64,000 nucleotides of DNA from Sipunculus nudus (GCA_026874595.1 CM049312.1:49295429-49359428), one strand, 5' to 3'. Shown: positions 1 through 11,913, counted from the stretch's first letter. Notes: generated by a model from the letters alone, not told the origin. A program made the numbers and translations.

Positions 1-1069
1 AAATATTATGACTAATTTATGACTAATTAGTTTTGTACCACATAATCAGATTGTTTAAACATTTGTATGCATGAAGTGGTGTTATCTGACAGCTGAGATT
101 AATGATGACGCAATTTAGAATTATGAATCATTTTTTAGATTCGAATATATATGTTATATTGGAAATGTATAGAAATATAAATTTAAAATTAAAAAAAAAT
201 GATGTGATAATAAAATGAGGATCTAATACAAACATTTGTTCATATTTTCCTGCCTCAGCAGAATTGGAAATCAGGCTTTGTTTGCCCTGTATGTATATGC
301 AGAAGTGTTGTTCATCCCACCATCCCCCCCCCCCCCCCATATATTAATTATGAATTTTTTCCTATAAGCACTGTTGATCTAACTATTATATGCTGTATGT
401 GTATGGATTTAAGTTATTTAAGTCTGAATTTGAAAGCAACTTATATGTTGTGATGTGAAATATTGCAGATGAAAAAATGTCACATATATGTTATTCTCTT
501 TATGTATAATTACATTTTTAAACATGGAAAACAATGATGTTATAAAAAAAGGAATTTATGCAAAAATTGTTAATTATTTTGTGGCTCAAAAGAATGGGAA
601 TTAAAATGATTATCTTTGTTTCTCTAGCTTTCTTCCTGTTTTAAATATTTTATAATTATGAATAAACTTTTTTTTCCTGTTAGCACTGATTAATTAAATT
701 TTATATCCTGTATGTATATGCAAGGATATTGTAACTCCCACCATCCCCTTCCCTCTGCCCAGTGAGTCCTTGCTTCTCGGCACTTTGAACAATAGTTCTA
801 TTGCTAAAGCATAAAATTTAACAATTTCTTCAATCATCAACCAACCATGGCCTAGATTACCTCTTTCTCTCAGACTTTTATCTACATTTCATAATATTTT
901 AGATTTTAACCTTCCAGGTGTTTAAGTACTGTTGAATGCGCCTCCCCTCTCTCTCTATCTCCTTACATCCACCCCTCCTTGTTGCCATCACTGTTCCCTT
1001 CTCTGAACCCCATCCCAATGTCAGCCTCAGTAAACAAGAACAAGATGAATCAGATAAATTCATATTATT
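1..1069. other. AT-rich non-coding sequence with a dispersed repeat and a poly-C run
   Basis: No exon is recognised here. Bases about 60-300 are a diverged copy of 29407-29625: both contain the blocks GATCTAATACAAACATTTG / GATCTAATGCAAACATTTG followed by a TTTTCCTGCCTCAG block. A 15-base C run lies at 324-338, and CT-rich low-complexity sequence surrounds 940-965. The short open frames here are what AT-rich non-coding DNA gives by chance. Confidence 0.6.
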
Positions 1070-3088
1070 AGTGAACCTGTGAGCTTATGCAATGGCGCGA
1101 CGGCGTCCATCCGCCGCCCGCCGTCCAAGGTTGGCTGTTCACTGTCCATGGCTGTAGGTCAGAAACCATAAGAGCTAGCAGCTCCACATTACATGTAAGA
1201 ATTAGTCACATGTGAAACTTGGTGCCCTAGAGCTTATTAATAGGTATCTGCATTAATTTAGATATTATAGAGAAAAAGCTTAAAAACCTTTAAATATCTT
1301 CTCCTCTGAAACTGTCCAGCCAAATTGTCGTATATTTCAAAGAAATGTTCCCTGGAACAATCTCTTACAAGTTTGTTTGAATGGTTCCAGTTAGGTGATT
1401 TTTGAAGGAGTTACAGTAAGTTGAACTTAGTCATTTGCATGCTAAATTACAATCTCAGAAACAGCTGGAGCTATCATCATCAAATTTTATGTTAATGCTG
1501 GTCACTTGAGTCATATCTGAAATTGAGGTATTGGTGGCGCCATCTGCATTGGTCTTTTTCTAAGGGGGTCAACTGTGCCCGAAGCATACAGAGGGCTACA
1601 AAAAAAATTCTTCTCTGAAAGCGTAAAGCCAAATTGTTTAACATTGCACAGAAATGCTCCTTGGGTAGTGCTTTCTTAAGTTTGTTCAAATGGTCTGTGT
1701 TCAGTGACTTTTGGCCGAGTTATGGGAAGCAGAATATAGCCAAATGTTATAGCAGCCCATTTCTGCTCAGTGGCTTCAAAGATTTTCTTCTCAAAAACCA
1801 CTTAGTCAAATTCTCTAATCTCACACATGAATGATCCTTAGATGTTGATAATTCATATGTTTTAGATTTTATACAGGAAAAGTTAAGAAAAAATATAAAA
1901 ATTTTCTTCTCCAAAACTTTCCAGCCAATTGCTTATATTTCACAGAAATGATCCCTTGAACAATATCTTTGTTTGAATGGCACCATTTCAGTGATTTTTT
2001 GCAGAGTTACAGGAGGTTTAACTTAGTCATCTGTGCATAAAAGCATACTAAACTTAAAATCTCAGAAACAGTTGGAGCTGTCATCACCAAATTTTATGCC
2101 AATGTTTGTCACATGAGTCATATCTGAAATTGAGGTGTTGGTGGTGCCACCTACATTAGCCTTGTTTTCACAAGCAAAAATGTAAATTTAGACTCTTCTA
2201 GCTAACACACTGTTTTTTAAGAAACTGTTAAGCTGATTGGTTTAAACGTTACAAGAATTGTTCTATGGTATTGTTCTGTCAGTTTTATAAGAATAGATTA
2301 AGAATAGTTAAGCAATTTGAAAAAGGCTTTCAGTGTTTGAAAACAGATTTGGCAGCATGGCAAGTTTCAACTTGTCAAGTCAAGAGGTCAATTATTGCAC
2401 TCAGGTGCAGTCCAGACATCACCATGGCAACTGACCTGGCTCTGCCTGGTGTCCAGATACAGTCTGGACGTCTTGACACTTCAACGTCTAGACGATTAGT
2501 CTAGCACACTGTCTAGATGTCTAGAACCTGCCAACTGTGTCAGATTTTACAATAGGTCATGTTACGCTTTGTATCTATAAATAACTTTGGCAGACTGCCA
2601 ACCACTTCAGATTTGCCAGCAGGTCAAGTTTAAGTCTGTAAGAGCCAGTGGTAAGTTTCAGTCTGTAAGAGCCAGTGGTGCAGTTACATGTGGCACATTA
2701 GATACCCTTGACTTGGGGGAAAGCTTAGCCTCCATTGCCAGGATGCATGAATAGGTGTGAATCAATACCAAGGTGAAAGAGGAACTTGTTTATAGATTTC
2801 ATAGGGAAGAAGCTAAAAAATGTTCTTCTCAGAAACCATGCTGCCAAATTGTCTGTTCATCTGTCCCAATATCCCTCCCTGGCAAAAAGAACATATCGGA
2901 AATATCCTGACTGATACATCCTAGTTTTAAAATGTCCTAGTCCAAAATGTGTAGGTCCGAAACGTCCATTTGGCTGGAATCATTACTAAGGTAGATATGC
3001 AGGACATGAGAGGATCAGTATTAAATTTTAAAATAAACATTTATATGCCCAAACTTTGCACAGGTTCTCATTAGGCCTGTATGCCTTG
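1070..3088 (+). mobile_element. Family B Helentron-like non-autonomous element, copy B1
   Basis: It begins AGTGAACCTGTGAGC, a one-base variant of the family start AGCGAACCTGTGAGC. It ends with the inverted relative CACAGGTTCTC at 3059-3069, a small hairpin TTAGGCCTGTATGCC, and CTTG followed by TT. The interior is made of diverged units that pair phrases such as CAGAAATGCTCC with TTTTGGCCGAGTTATGGGAAG. They are shared with copies at 21.7-24.4 kb and 56.2-58.5 kb. No coding capacity is seen. The Helentron assignment rests on terminal architecture only. Confidence 0.55.
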
Positions 3089-3580
3089 TTATTTATTGTA
3101 TAATTATTGTCCATAGGTACCTATGTACATGCCAGAAATTATATCAATATTGTGTAACTAGCTGATAGACCCGGTATACCGGGCTTATTGCCAGGGTTGG
3201 GGAGAAGTATTAACTGAGATGTGAAATGTTGGCTCATTTTTTTTAATCCAAAAGTTAACAGAAAATATTGGTTTTCAGTGGGAAACTGTCTCCATAAGAT
3301 ATGTATAAACATTTTGGCACGACTGCAGAATAACTCACACACCTCTCTGAGGCACAACACTTCTGTGAACAGAAAACGTTTCTATGTACAGCTGCTTGTA
3401 TCTTAATTTTGCCACTTACTTTTAAATTACAAGAATCCTTAACATCATACCGTCCGTCCGTATAAACTCATAATCTGGTGGAGACAGTGCGTGAGTGATC
3501 CTGCAGTCGCTCCAATATTTTTAACATTCATTTTGTGGTTCTGTCCTCGTGGCAAGAAATTTATACCCCGGTATGTTTAC
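3089..3580. other. Non-coding spacer with a 14 bp perfect palindrome
   Basis: No exon is recognised. CCCGGTATACCGGG at 3170-3183 is a perfect palindrome just after a CTAGCTGATAGA block, and it looks like the edge of another degenerate repeat. If the - strand exon at 3581-3640 is real, this is the start of its first intron. Confidence 0.35.
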
Positions 3581-3640
3581 CTTGATGACCTGGCCAGTGA
3601 TGGTGTTGACATTGCGAACCGGAATGAGACGCGGGGGCAT
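3581..3640 (-). CDS. Candidate first coding exon of an unrecognised gene
   Basis: On the - strand an ATG at 3640-3638 opens 20 codons, reading MPPRLIPVRNVNTITGQVIK. It ends exactly at a good splice donor (CAAG|GTAAAC) in phase 0. The stretch is clearly richer in GC than its surroundings, and its peptide has no repeat flavour, unlike the ORFs of nearby transposons. I do not recognise the protein family. No second exon is found between here and base 1, so the rest of the gene would lie to the left, outside the window. The alternative is a chance ATG ORF in a degenerate mobile element. Confidence 0.4.
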
Positions 3641-4788
3641 TCAGGTTTTCGATGATATTTTACTGGATTCTATCGCTGGACGTATAAAGATAAGGTTGAT
3701 GTGAGGAACACATGAAAGATTTATTAAATGTACGTTGCAAGGAAACTGTTCCTGAAGAAAGAAACAGAAATATGCATACCTCGTAAGTAACAGAAGCGGA
3801 CCCAACGGAATTCCATGCAGACGGTCCGTATTCATTTTCAACCCCCGCAATGGTTTTTTTTTTTCATCGTATCAGACAAACTTTGAGGCCTGAAACCCCA
3901 GACACCACTCCTCCCCACCCCACCCCACGCATGTTCCTGAAATTGGGACCTTGAATTAGGTTTTGTCATTAATCCTCCTGGGTTGAACTCTCCATTTCAT
4001 AAAGCGAGAAACATGTGTTTTTCTCTTTTACTGACCACGCACGTGGGTCAAATCCCTCATTGAAAGCAAGCGTTATTCATATGAACAATAGTCCTTAGTG
4101 TTAGGGGTTAAGTGACCACGCTGCACGCATTCCGGTAATTGCCGAAGACAGTTTGGCTGTGCTCGGTAAAAAAATTGAAAAATCACTCAAAATTATATGT
4201 ATATTAAAAATTATTTATTTTCATATCGCCTATGTCACTGCGGGAATAATAACCTTTAAAATGATGTATGGCACAATATTGTACACAGTGCGGTTTTAGA
4301 GAACATTGCGCACAAACGTGAACTGAATTCCTTTTATAAGTATTAGATATGTAGACGTGGTGGGCATCAATACAATGTACCTTGTCAATACCGAAGAGAT
4401 ATCATGTCTTTCAGTCACAGTTCATAATTCCCCTCTTCAGCATAGTTAATCATAACATTATATCTGTCAAATTGAAATCCTGAGGGCTTCCATACACTAT
4501 AGATCCTTTAACAAATAGCCGTTTCATCATTCTACCACTGCTTAGTGTACTGTCATTGCATTCATATCTGCTTTTGAAAATATATATCGCTATTTTCTAC
4601 ACCTCAAATTAATAAAAATTAACCAATGTATTTACTCCATATTTATCCATCATTCAGGTTATATCATACATCAATTACTCAAATATAACATTATATTCCT
4701 TTATAATAGCCCGACATGTCCATGATATTCATAATGTTTGTCACCTCAATATAGCATCACAATGGTGATACATTTATTGTCCAATCAC
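3641..4788. other. Non-coding; possible 5' region of the minus-strand exon
   Basis: If the exon at 3581-3640 is genuine, its promoter and 5' UTR fall here. A longer open frame at 3641-3850 (-) lies directly upstream in the transcript direction but does not look protein-like. C-rich low-complexity sequence occurs around 3900-3930. Nothing else is recognised. Confidence 0.3.
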
Positions 4789-5056
4789 GATCGGCTGAGC
4801 GCCGTGACCCATGGGTCTCTTGTTCACATACTTCTACTGCAATGTGGATAAAGTTATATGGCCAAGGCAAAACCTGTGTGATGACATCAATCCTCTTCCC
4901 TGTCTCCAAAGATACTATTAAAATCTTACATAAGCTTCACACCAACAACTCATAATACAGCTTATATTACCACACAAAACCAGCATGTGCCTTATTTCCA
5001 AATAATATTTTGTGATCAAATATAACAGCTGAGCGTTGTGACCCATGGGTCCCTTG
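4789..5056 (+). repeat. Two family A 3'-end fragments
   Basis: The family A 3' signature occurs twice: a GGCTGAGCGCCGTGACCCATGGG block ending CTTG at 4822, and CAGCTGAGCGTTGTGACCC ending CTTG at 5056. Bases 4845-5056 align with the last ~240 bp of the long copy at 7668-10639. They share ATATGGCCAAG, CCTCTTCCCTGTCTCC and ACTCATAATA blocks. Both are 5'-truncated tails. Confidence 0.6.
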
Positions 5057-5063
5057 TTTTTTT

Positions 5064-5984
5064 AGCAAACCTGTGAGCTAATGCGATGGTGTGGCGTTGT
5101 CTGTCGTTATCATTCCACTAGATTTCAGGTTAAATAGCTTGGCAGACTGCCAAATATATATGATTTGGCAACAGGCCAAAGGTCAGTCTAGATCTATTTA
5201 TAGCTTTGGCAGACTGGCAACTGTATCTGATTAGGCAACAGGTCAAGAGTTCACTCAGTGCAGCCAGGTATATGTCAAGAATTCACTCAGTGCAGTAGCT
5301 GCATTCTATTTATAGCTTTGGCAGACTGCCCACGGTATAAGATTTGGAGCTAAAGGACAGTCGGATCTATTTATAGCTTTGGCAAACTGCCAACTCTGTC
5401 AGATAATGCAACAGGTCAAGAGTTCACTAAGTGCAGTCAGGTACAGGTCAAAAGTTCACTCAGTCTAGCCAGTTGCAGGTCAAGAGTTCACTCAGTACAG
5501 TAGCTTGAGCCAGCAATTTGTCACAGTTCAATGGGGGTAACTTTCTCACCTAAGCCTGGTCAGCCCAGTCGATCAGACTCAAGAAGTTTGATGTATTGGC
5601 CTGATATTTTGACCTCTGTATGCGTCTTTGATGGCTTTCTGGTTCACAAGACAGGTGACCCCACATACAACTTTTGCATGGTATATGTGCCTGCTTATTT
5701 CTCCGGAGGAATTTGATGTATCAGCCTGTATCAAATTTATACATATTGTAAAGCTTTGTCATATACAAGACTGGTGGTGCCACCAACAATTTTTGCACAG
5801 TGTATGGCCCTGCTTATTTCTCAGGAGGGGATATCAGCCTGAAATTGGACATGTGTATACATCTCTGATACCTTCGTCGTATACAAGACATGTAGGCCTA
5901 CTTGAAAAGTAATGGCCAAGCATTGAAGCATAATACCTGGTGTATAAACCATAGCACAGGTTTGCATTAGGCCTTTAGGTCTTG
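5064..5984 (+). mobile_element. Family B Helentron-like element, copy B2
   Basis: It starts AGCAAACCTGTGAGC directly after a T-run that follows a family A 3' end. It ends with CACAGGTTTGC, TTAGGCC and CTTG plus a T-run. The interior has repeated units containing TTTGGCAGACTGCCAAC and GTCAAGAGTTCACTCAGTGC. At 921 bp it is shorter than B1 and B4, missing the 5' half of their unit series. It is non-coding. Confidence 0.55.
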
Positions 5985-7399
5985 TTTTTTAACCCCATAA
6001 CTTTGATGTATCACATAATTTTTCCTTAAATTTGTAACAATAAGAGTTTAAATCATGTTCTTTGAGGAGCTGGGTCTTCAGGGTCAAATCAAATCAGCCA
6101 GAATAGAGATTATTTGTGAACTTTTGTCCGTGTCATATCTTTTGAACGCGATAACTTTTGAATGACTTTAGTCCATTTCACCACCTGCTGTCGATCTATT
6201 TTTTGCAGATAATTTTCTAAAAAGTTTATTTTTCAATTATTTCGTAGAAAACTACATATGGAGGTGGCAACCTAATACAGCAATTAAGTATTTTACAAAA
6301 AATTCCCAGTTTATGTTTCATAACATTTTTGTCTTTTGATGTGTCTGCATGAGTAGCCATCTTTGTTTTGGCTGGTTATGTTTTTAGACTATATTTGATT
6401 GACATCATCCAGTTAGAAGCTGTCAATTGAGGCTGTTTTTGCATGTGACCAATGACCTTGACCGCAAGTGGGTCTGATATGTTGTAACATGTAGACTGAT
6501 TTCTCATGGTTTCAAGTAATTCTGTTTCTTGAATAAAGTATGAGGTAGGTATTTTTGTTTTACCTTGTTGAAAATAAGGTCCTTTAATCCTCTTCTCTAC
6601 TTCTCTAATTTTAGAAGTAGTACATATTTTTTCTTTAAATTTGAAACACTAATTGTTTTTATTAAGTTCCTTGAGGAGCTCAATCACTGGTGACCTTGAC
6701 GTGGATCTTCAAGGTCAAATCAGCCAGAACAGAAATTATTTGTGAACACTGTGACTTTTGAAGTAGTCTGAATTGTCTCCCTTGCTGTTTATGCACAACA
6801 TACGCTTTCCATAAAACGATTTCTTGCAAAACCATCAAACATGTCAGTGAGTCCTACTAAGCATATTTACAAACCTGCACTGGAGGGGGGAGACATCCTG
6901 TTGTTTTTACCTCCATAAACAACCCTGCTCTAGTTTAATTTTTCATTTTATCCCAAATTATAAAAATGAAAAAGATCTGCAGAGTACTAGCTTGATTAAC
7001 CAAATCAAAAGGCCAGTAAAGTTTAGCCAGTCTGAAAACCACGTGTAGTAATAAGACTACCTATCTATTACGGTTATGTCCAGTGGTGGCTAGACTATGA
7101 GTCCCTTGGGGAGGGCAAAATTGTCAAGTTTGTTGACACGGTAGCTGAAAGCCAAGTGTTAACCCAGATCCTGGACAACATGTAAAATATAAGAACCTCT
7201 TAAACATATTCTAAGAACATGAAAGAAATTCAAGTTGGGAAGTTTTAGCACAATCATACAAATATGTAGATGTTTTCTGCTTAAATCTTCTGCAGATACA
7301 GAAAATCGGGATTAGGGGTATAGTTAATATGTGCTCACACCCTGTGTGTACAAACACATTTTGCTGATGGATATGTTATGTTGGTATTGCTACTTCCAG
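5985..7399. other. Probable PRPF19 intron with an internal duplication
   Basis: Two diverged copies of a ~165 bp block lie about 600 bp apart, near 5996-6160 and 6600-6760. They share TTGAGGAGCT and GGTCAAATCAGCCAGAA phrases. No PRPF19 exon for the preceding WD repeats was recognised, so the intron before 7400 probably runs off the left side of the window. Confidence 0.35.
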
Positions 7400-7461
7400 G
7401 TGAAGAACCTCTGCTTTGATCAGAGTGGAACATACTTGGCTGTGGCAGGATCAGATGTCAG
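7400..7461 (+). CDS. PRPF19: PRPF19 penultimate coding exon (Prp19 WD40 region)
   Basis: PRPF19/Prp19 is the core of the NineTeen complex in the nucleus. It is a U-box E3 ubiquitin ligase with a coiled-coil and a C-terminal WD40 propeller, needed for spliceosome activation and DNA-damage signalling. This 62 nt exon encodes VKNLCFDQSGTYLAVAGSDV plus the first two bases of an Arg codon. It closely matches the remembered animal PRPF19 stretch around FDQSGTYLALGG in the last WD repeat. The acceptor (TTGCTACTTCCAG) and the donor (CAG|GTGAGT) are near-ideal. The phase joins exactly to the exon at 27780. The U-box, coiled-coil and earlier WD exons are not in this window. Confidence 0.93.
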
Positions 7462-7712
7462 GTGAGTTATATACCTGTGTATACTGGTGGGAGTCAGTTC
7501 CTTTTTCTCAACCAGTCATCTGTTTGGGCAAACCGATCGATGATTGATTATTAATCAGTTGAGACAAATATAATGAAATGTGCAATTATCTGTGAAACTG
7601 TACTTTATTTAACCCAGCCGGCATGTCTGAGTAATTCTACCTTAAGAAAATGAATTCTTGTCTTTTTAGCTCAGCTGACTATAAGTCATCTGAGCTAAAG
7701 TCGTGGTCCATT

Positions 7713-7754
7713 GTCCGTCGTCCGTCCGTCCGTCCGTCCGTCCGTCCGTCCGTA
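7713..7754 (+). repeat. (GTCC)n microsatellite near the family A 5' end
   Basis: About ten tandem GTCC units lie directly downstream of the 5' hairpin. The same position in other family A copies (11960, 24500, 37190, 38540) carries shorter GTCC tracts. Translated, it gives a spurious Arg-Pro-Ser-Val repeat. Confidence 0.9.
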
Positions 7755-9622
7755 GATGTGGCACGTTTTGAAACCGTAAGACCTAGGAATCCAAAATTCA
7801 GCATAATGTTAGATGTCCCCAAGATCTCCTACCAAGCCGAAAACTGGGTCTTTTTGACTTAGTTCCTTTGAGAAATTTAGGAAAAACCTCAATTTTTTTT
7901 ATTAAAAACCTATTTTTACACTTCAGGACTGCCTAATATCAAAACCACTCATCTGTTTTTCCTCATATTTACCATAATTATTCCTCTATATATTATTCCT
8001 ATGTACATGCCAGAAATTATGTCTGTATTATGTAAATTTAAAAAGTTATGGGCCCAAACATAATGCATTGTGTAAAAAATCAGGAAAGATATTTGATCAC
8101 TTAACACAAAATATGCTAAAGCTATAAACTTTTTTTCCAGTAATATAACTTTTATTAATCAAAATTAAATTGTATACCCAAAATTAGATCAAAATCTTTT
8201 AAATTTTTTTAAAAATATTAACAAAAATAAAAAATTGGTACCTTAAATTTTGCCCAACTTTGACCATGGCACGTTTTTTTTCCTGTAAGTACTGTGGATT
8301 TAATTTTCACAGCTTGTTTTTTTTAGCCTTTTGTCTGTAAACACCAAAAATGTGAAACCAGGTGATCAAAAACTGTAGATTTTATTCAAGTTTTCAAGCA
8401 CCATGTAACATATTGTTTACATCAAGCTAGTGTCATGCAGTTTGCAAGTGCTCAGCTCCCCAGCTTCAGCTCTCAGTTCCTAAAATTTGGCATGCAGTTA
8501 GATGTCTCAAAAATCCCCTACCATGCCAAGAATTTGGTCACTAGGACTTAATACCTTTGAGATATTAATGAAAAACTTCATTTTTCCATTAAAAACCCAT
8601 TGTTACACTTCAAGACTGCCTAATATCAAAACCACTGATGTGACTTTAATCATATATAATATACATATTTTTCTATACATTCTCTATGCATATGCCAGAA
8701 ATGATGTCAGTATTGCATAATTGTTTTAAGTTATGGGCCCAAACATAATGCACTATGTAAAAAATCAAGAAATATATTTACTCTCTAAACAAGGGGATTG
8801 CTGAAGCTAGAGTTTTTTTGCCAGGGATGTAACATTATTTAATCAAGATTCAATTGAATACCCCAAATTAGTCCTGAATTTTTCAAATTTTATATGTTAT
8901 TAGTATAAATATAAAATTAGTGCCTTAAATTTTGCCCAACTTTGACCATGGCACATTTGTTTCCTTTGAGCACGGTTGATATAATTTTCATATCATGCAC
9001 ACAAAGATTTCAGCTTTTTAGTTGAGAAAGCTGAAAGAAATTGGCCAAAAATTGTAGCTTTTATTAATGTTTTTATGAGACCATGTCAGACCTTAACTCT
9101 CTCCAGCCCCTCTTGAGTCACCTGTACGTTGACCTTGTTGAACTTTCAGCAAATTATGCATGCTTGAGGCGAGCCATACACTGTTGCAGGTAGGCAGCTT
9201 ATGGCCAGCCACAGTTGATCCAGGTGTCCAACCCAACTCATCTAGTAGTTTTAACCAACAACATAACAATTAACAATAAATTAATAAATTTTTATTGTTT
9301 CTTAATAACAATTTTAGAAAAATAAAAAAGAATTTGTTAGTTTATAATAACAGGAAATCAACTTGCAGTTACTGATGATAAAAGAATCTTATATCGATGG
9401 ATAGAATGTCACGTACTCAAAATAACACCATGCAGTCACCTATGGTATTTTTCTGTTCAATTTTAATGATAAAAAAGTAAATCATATTATTCATTACTAA
9501 TCATTAGGGATCATATGAAGGAAATTAATGATAGACAAAGATGCAGTTGATATTATTAATCTAGATTCCTACTGTGTCTAGTGTGTACATTGATGTGAAA
9601 TTAGTCCAAAATGAATATATTT

Positions 9623-9959
9623 GGCCAAAATAAAAAAAAGGTATGGTTCTCAGGCATTTTTTTTTCAGAAATCAATGCGGGCGGGCGCTTTTTTTATTTT
9701 AAATTTTTTGGTATGTTTCGATAAAAATGTCAAATGATAAGGGAAAAGCATGAAAATAACAATTTTAATTTGCTAAATAAGTAAAAGCACTACAAAACAA
9801 AGGAAATTGTATGGTTTAATCTTCTTGAAAGAAATGTCGGAGCGGCAGCAGCTCAAAATTGGAAAGTTTTTATTGAAAATCAAATAAAAATTTTTGATGC
9901 GGGGGTTTAAAATTGATGCGGGCGGTGCCTGAGAACCATACCTTTAATTTTTTTTGGCC
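9623..9959. mobile_element. 337 bp MITE with 34 bp terminal inverted repeats
   Basis: The ends are inverted: AAAGGTATGGTTCTCAGGCA at 9637-9656 is the exact reverse complement of 9926-9945. The inversion extends outward to GGCC at both ends with few mismatches. Family A copy A2 lacks it: the join near 26384-26394 reads straight from AATGAATTTAT into TACAGTT. The interior is GC-skewed (GCGGGCGGGCGC) and non-coding. The superfamily is unknown; a TA or TTA target is likely but not fixed exactly. Confidence 0.75.
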
Positions 9960-10639
9960 TTACATTTTTTTTTTTTAATATAAATAAAAGCCATAAAACC
10001 AGGTACTTTTGATCATAATTTAAATGTGTGAATTTTGTATATTCTGGATTCTCAACATAATTGTTTGGTGAAAACTGAATAAATGCCAGTAATGGTGGGA
10101 AAACTTTGCAATTGTATTTAAATACGAATATGAATATGTACTCCATTATAAAATGTCTTGCATAAAGAATTGGAATTCAGGTAAAAATGAAAGTATATGA
10201 ATACCAGTGCAAATACTTTCAAAATGTATTCATGAAAGCATTCATGAATATATTCTTTAATATTATTTTAATAATCATTTCAGTTATATTTCATTTTAAA
10301 AAATCATAATATTCTCTTATTATTTTTAATAAAAATTATATTTGGGACAATATTTGTAATTTTTTTTAATAAATAGTTAAACTCATATGTTCTGCTTATA
10401 AGTTATATGGCCAAGTCAAAATCTGTGTGACAATAGTACTCCATTTGTTAATAAAATAAATGAAATCAATCCTCTTCCCTGTCTCCAAAGATAATATCGT
10501 AATCATACATAAGCTAAACACCAAGAACTCATAATAAAGCTTATATTTATTACCACACCAAACCAGCATATGCCTCATTCCTAAATCATATTTTTTAATC
10601 ATATATAACAGCTGAGCGCCGTGACCCATAGGTCCCTTG

Positions 10640-11913
10640 TTTATTTTCCTATTAATACTAAGCTATGCTATTCCAAGTATCATTTTAATTAATTATAACA
10701 ATCAGGAACTAGAATGCGGGTAGTCAACAAGCGACTACGTGTATCCGCCTAAATCAGAGTGGAACGGGTGAAGTGAGGCATGGATTTAGTGGCAATGGGA
10801 AATAGAGCGAGGTGTGTTGCATATTAGCATGGATGTCTGCAGCTAAAATGTGTATGTAGGTGGCGCCACCTGTCATAAAATCAAGAAAGCTGTCCAGGAT
10901 GTATAAACCTGCAAAATTTTAGCCAGATAAGTCAAACCACTGCCGACATGAGTGAGTTTATCCCACGGCAGACAAACAGACAGACACTGTGCAAAAATGG
11001 TTGCAGGTGGCGCCACCTTTTTTTGTGTATGTTATAAAGCTATCCAAGGGCTACATTTGTACAAATTTTTTTCCCCAATCAGTCAAACAGTTCCCGAGTT
11101 TATGTAAGGAAACAGACACACAAATGGATGCTTGGCAGAGAGGAAAGGTCAGAGGTCAAAACAAAATCGGGGTTCAGCAGTTCACATGTGACCTGAACAT
11201 AATCCCCAGTTTTGTAAAATTCTGCCCAGCGGTTACAGAGGAGTTCTCCAGAATCCTACGCGGTGGCGGTGGCAGCAGTGTGCAACTAAAAACATAGTAT
11301 CCACAAAACTCTGTTTTGGCGGATGCAATTAAACCACAATTTATTAAGTACTGTGTCATGCTAATTTACATAAGGAAGTTATTTTGGAACACAGACTCAT
11401 TACATGAAGTGTGAAATAATGTAAAAAAAAAATGAATTCTTGCCTCTAACATAAAGGCATTCTGGAAAAAAAAAACAGTCATGATTATGATGTAATAGAT
11501 AGATGCCTTTGGTAATCGAGCGCTTGAAAGTGGCAACAAACCGACTGACTTTTGACAAAGACTTGATGATCGGCCCATCACTACCTGTATATACTATAAC
11601 TTAAACACTATTGAAACCATAACCCGGGGTACAGCACCAGACAAAGTCGGGATTACTATGGTTTTAGCATTGTCCTTTTGCTGCCGTCCCTTTGAATACC
11701 CCACATCATTGCCACTTGACAATACTGTGAGAATTATAATTAAAAAACTAATGGGTAGATTTTTCATATTATGCACATGCATAGATGTGGGTTATAGGAT
11801 GAAGTCTATGTAAATTTGGGTCTTGACCTCTATTATGAGTGGTCTTGAACTTGAATATTTCCATATTTGATGAAAAACACAGCATTGTTTCCCAAGTGAA
11901 TTGATGTATTTTT
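10640..11913. repeat. Repeat block, inverted copy of 19.75-20.35 kb
   Basis: Bases about 10826-11330 align with the reverse complement of about 19750-20260. Shared blocks include TTGCAGGTGGCGCCACC, CAAGGGCTACATTTGTAC and TCACATGTGA. GGTGGCGCCACC, a perfect palindrome, occurs at 10859 and 11006. Bases 11690-11800 are a relative of 59010-59110. No gene is seen. Confidence 0.55.

Larger units (their letters stand above)
7668..10639 (+). mobile_element. Family A Helentron-like element, long copy A1
   Basis: It starts after a T-tract with a hairpin: AGCTCAGCTGACT, an ATA loop, then AGTCATCTGAGCT (12 of 13 pairs). A (GTCC)n microsatellite follows. The end is CAGCTGAGCGCCGTGACCC, then CCCTTG and TT. 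The CAGCTGAGC block is the reverse complement of GCTCAGCTG in the 5' start, giving asymmetric terminal inverted repeats. The interior has two diverged halves of about 800 bp (TTAGATGTCCCCAAGATCTCC versus TTAGATGTCTCAAAAATCCCC). Copy A2 is collinear along most of its length. It is non-coding; a MITE sits inside at 9623-9959. Confidence 0.65.

Noticed and set aside
324-338. Poly-C run as a functional G-quadruplex partner
   Set aside because: A single homopolymer run with no regulatory context; more likely slippage.
7650-7862. ORF with Arg-Pro-Ser-Val repeats
   Set aside because: It is the translated GTCC microsatellite at the 5' end of a family A element; similar false proteins arise wherever this repeat occurs.
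7668-10639. Canonical Helitron
   Set aside because: No 5' TC or consistent 3' CTRR, and insertion appears to be T/T rather than A/T; a Helentron-like class fits better.
10989-11297. 102-codon ORF
   Set aside because: It lies in a repeat whose inverted partner at 19.8-20.1 kb is also open by chance on the corresponding strand; no protein-like conservation between them.
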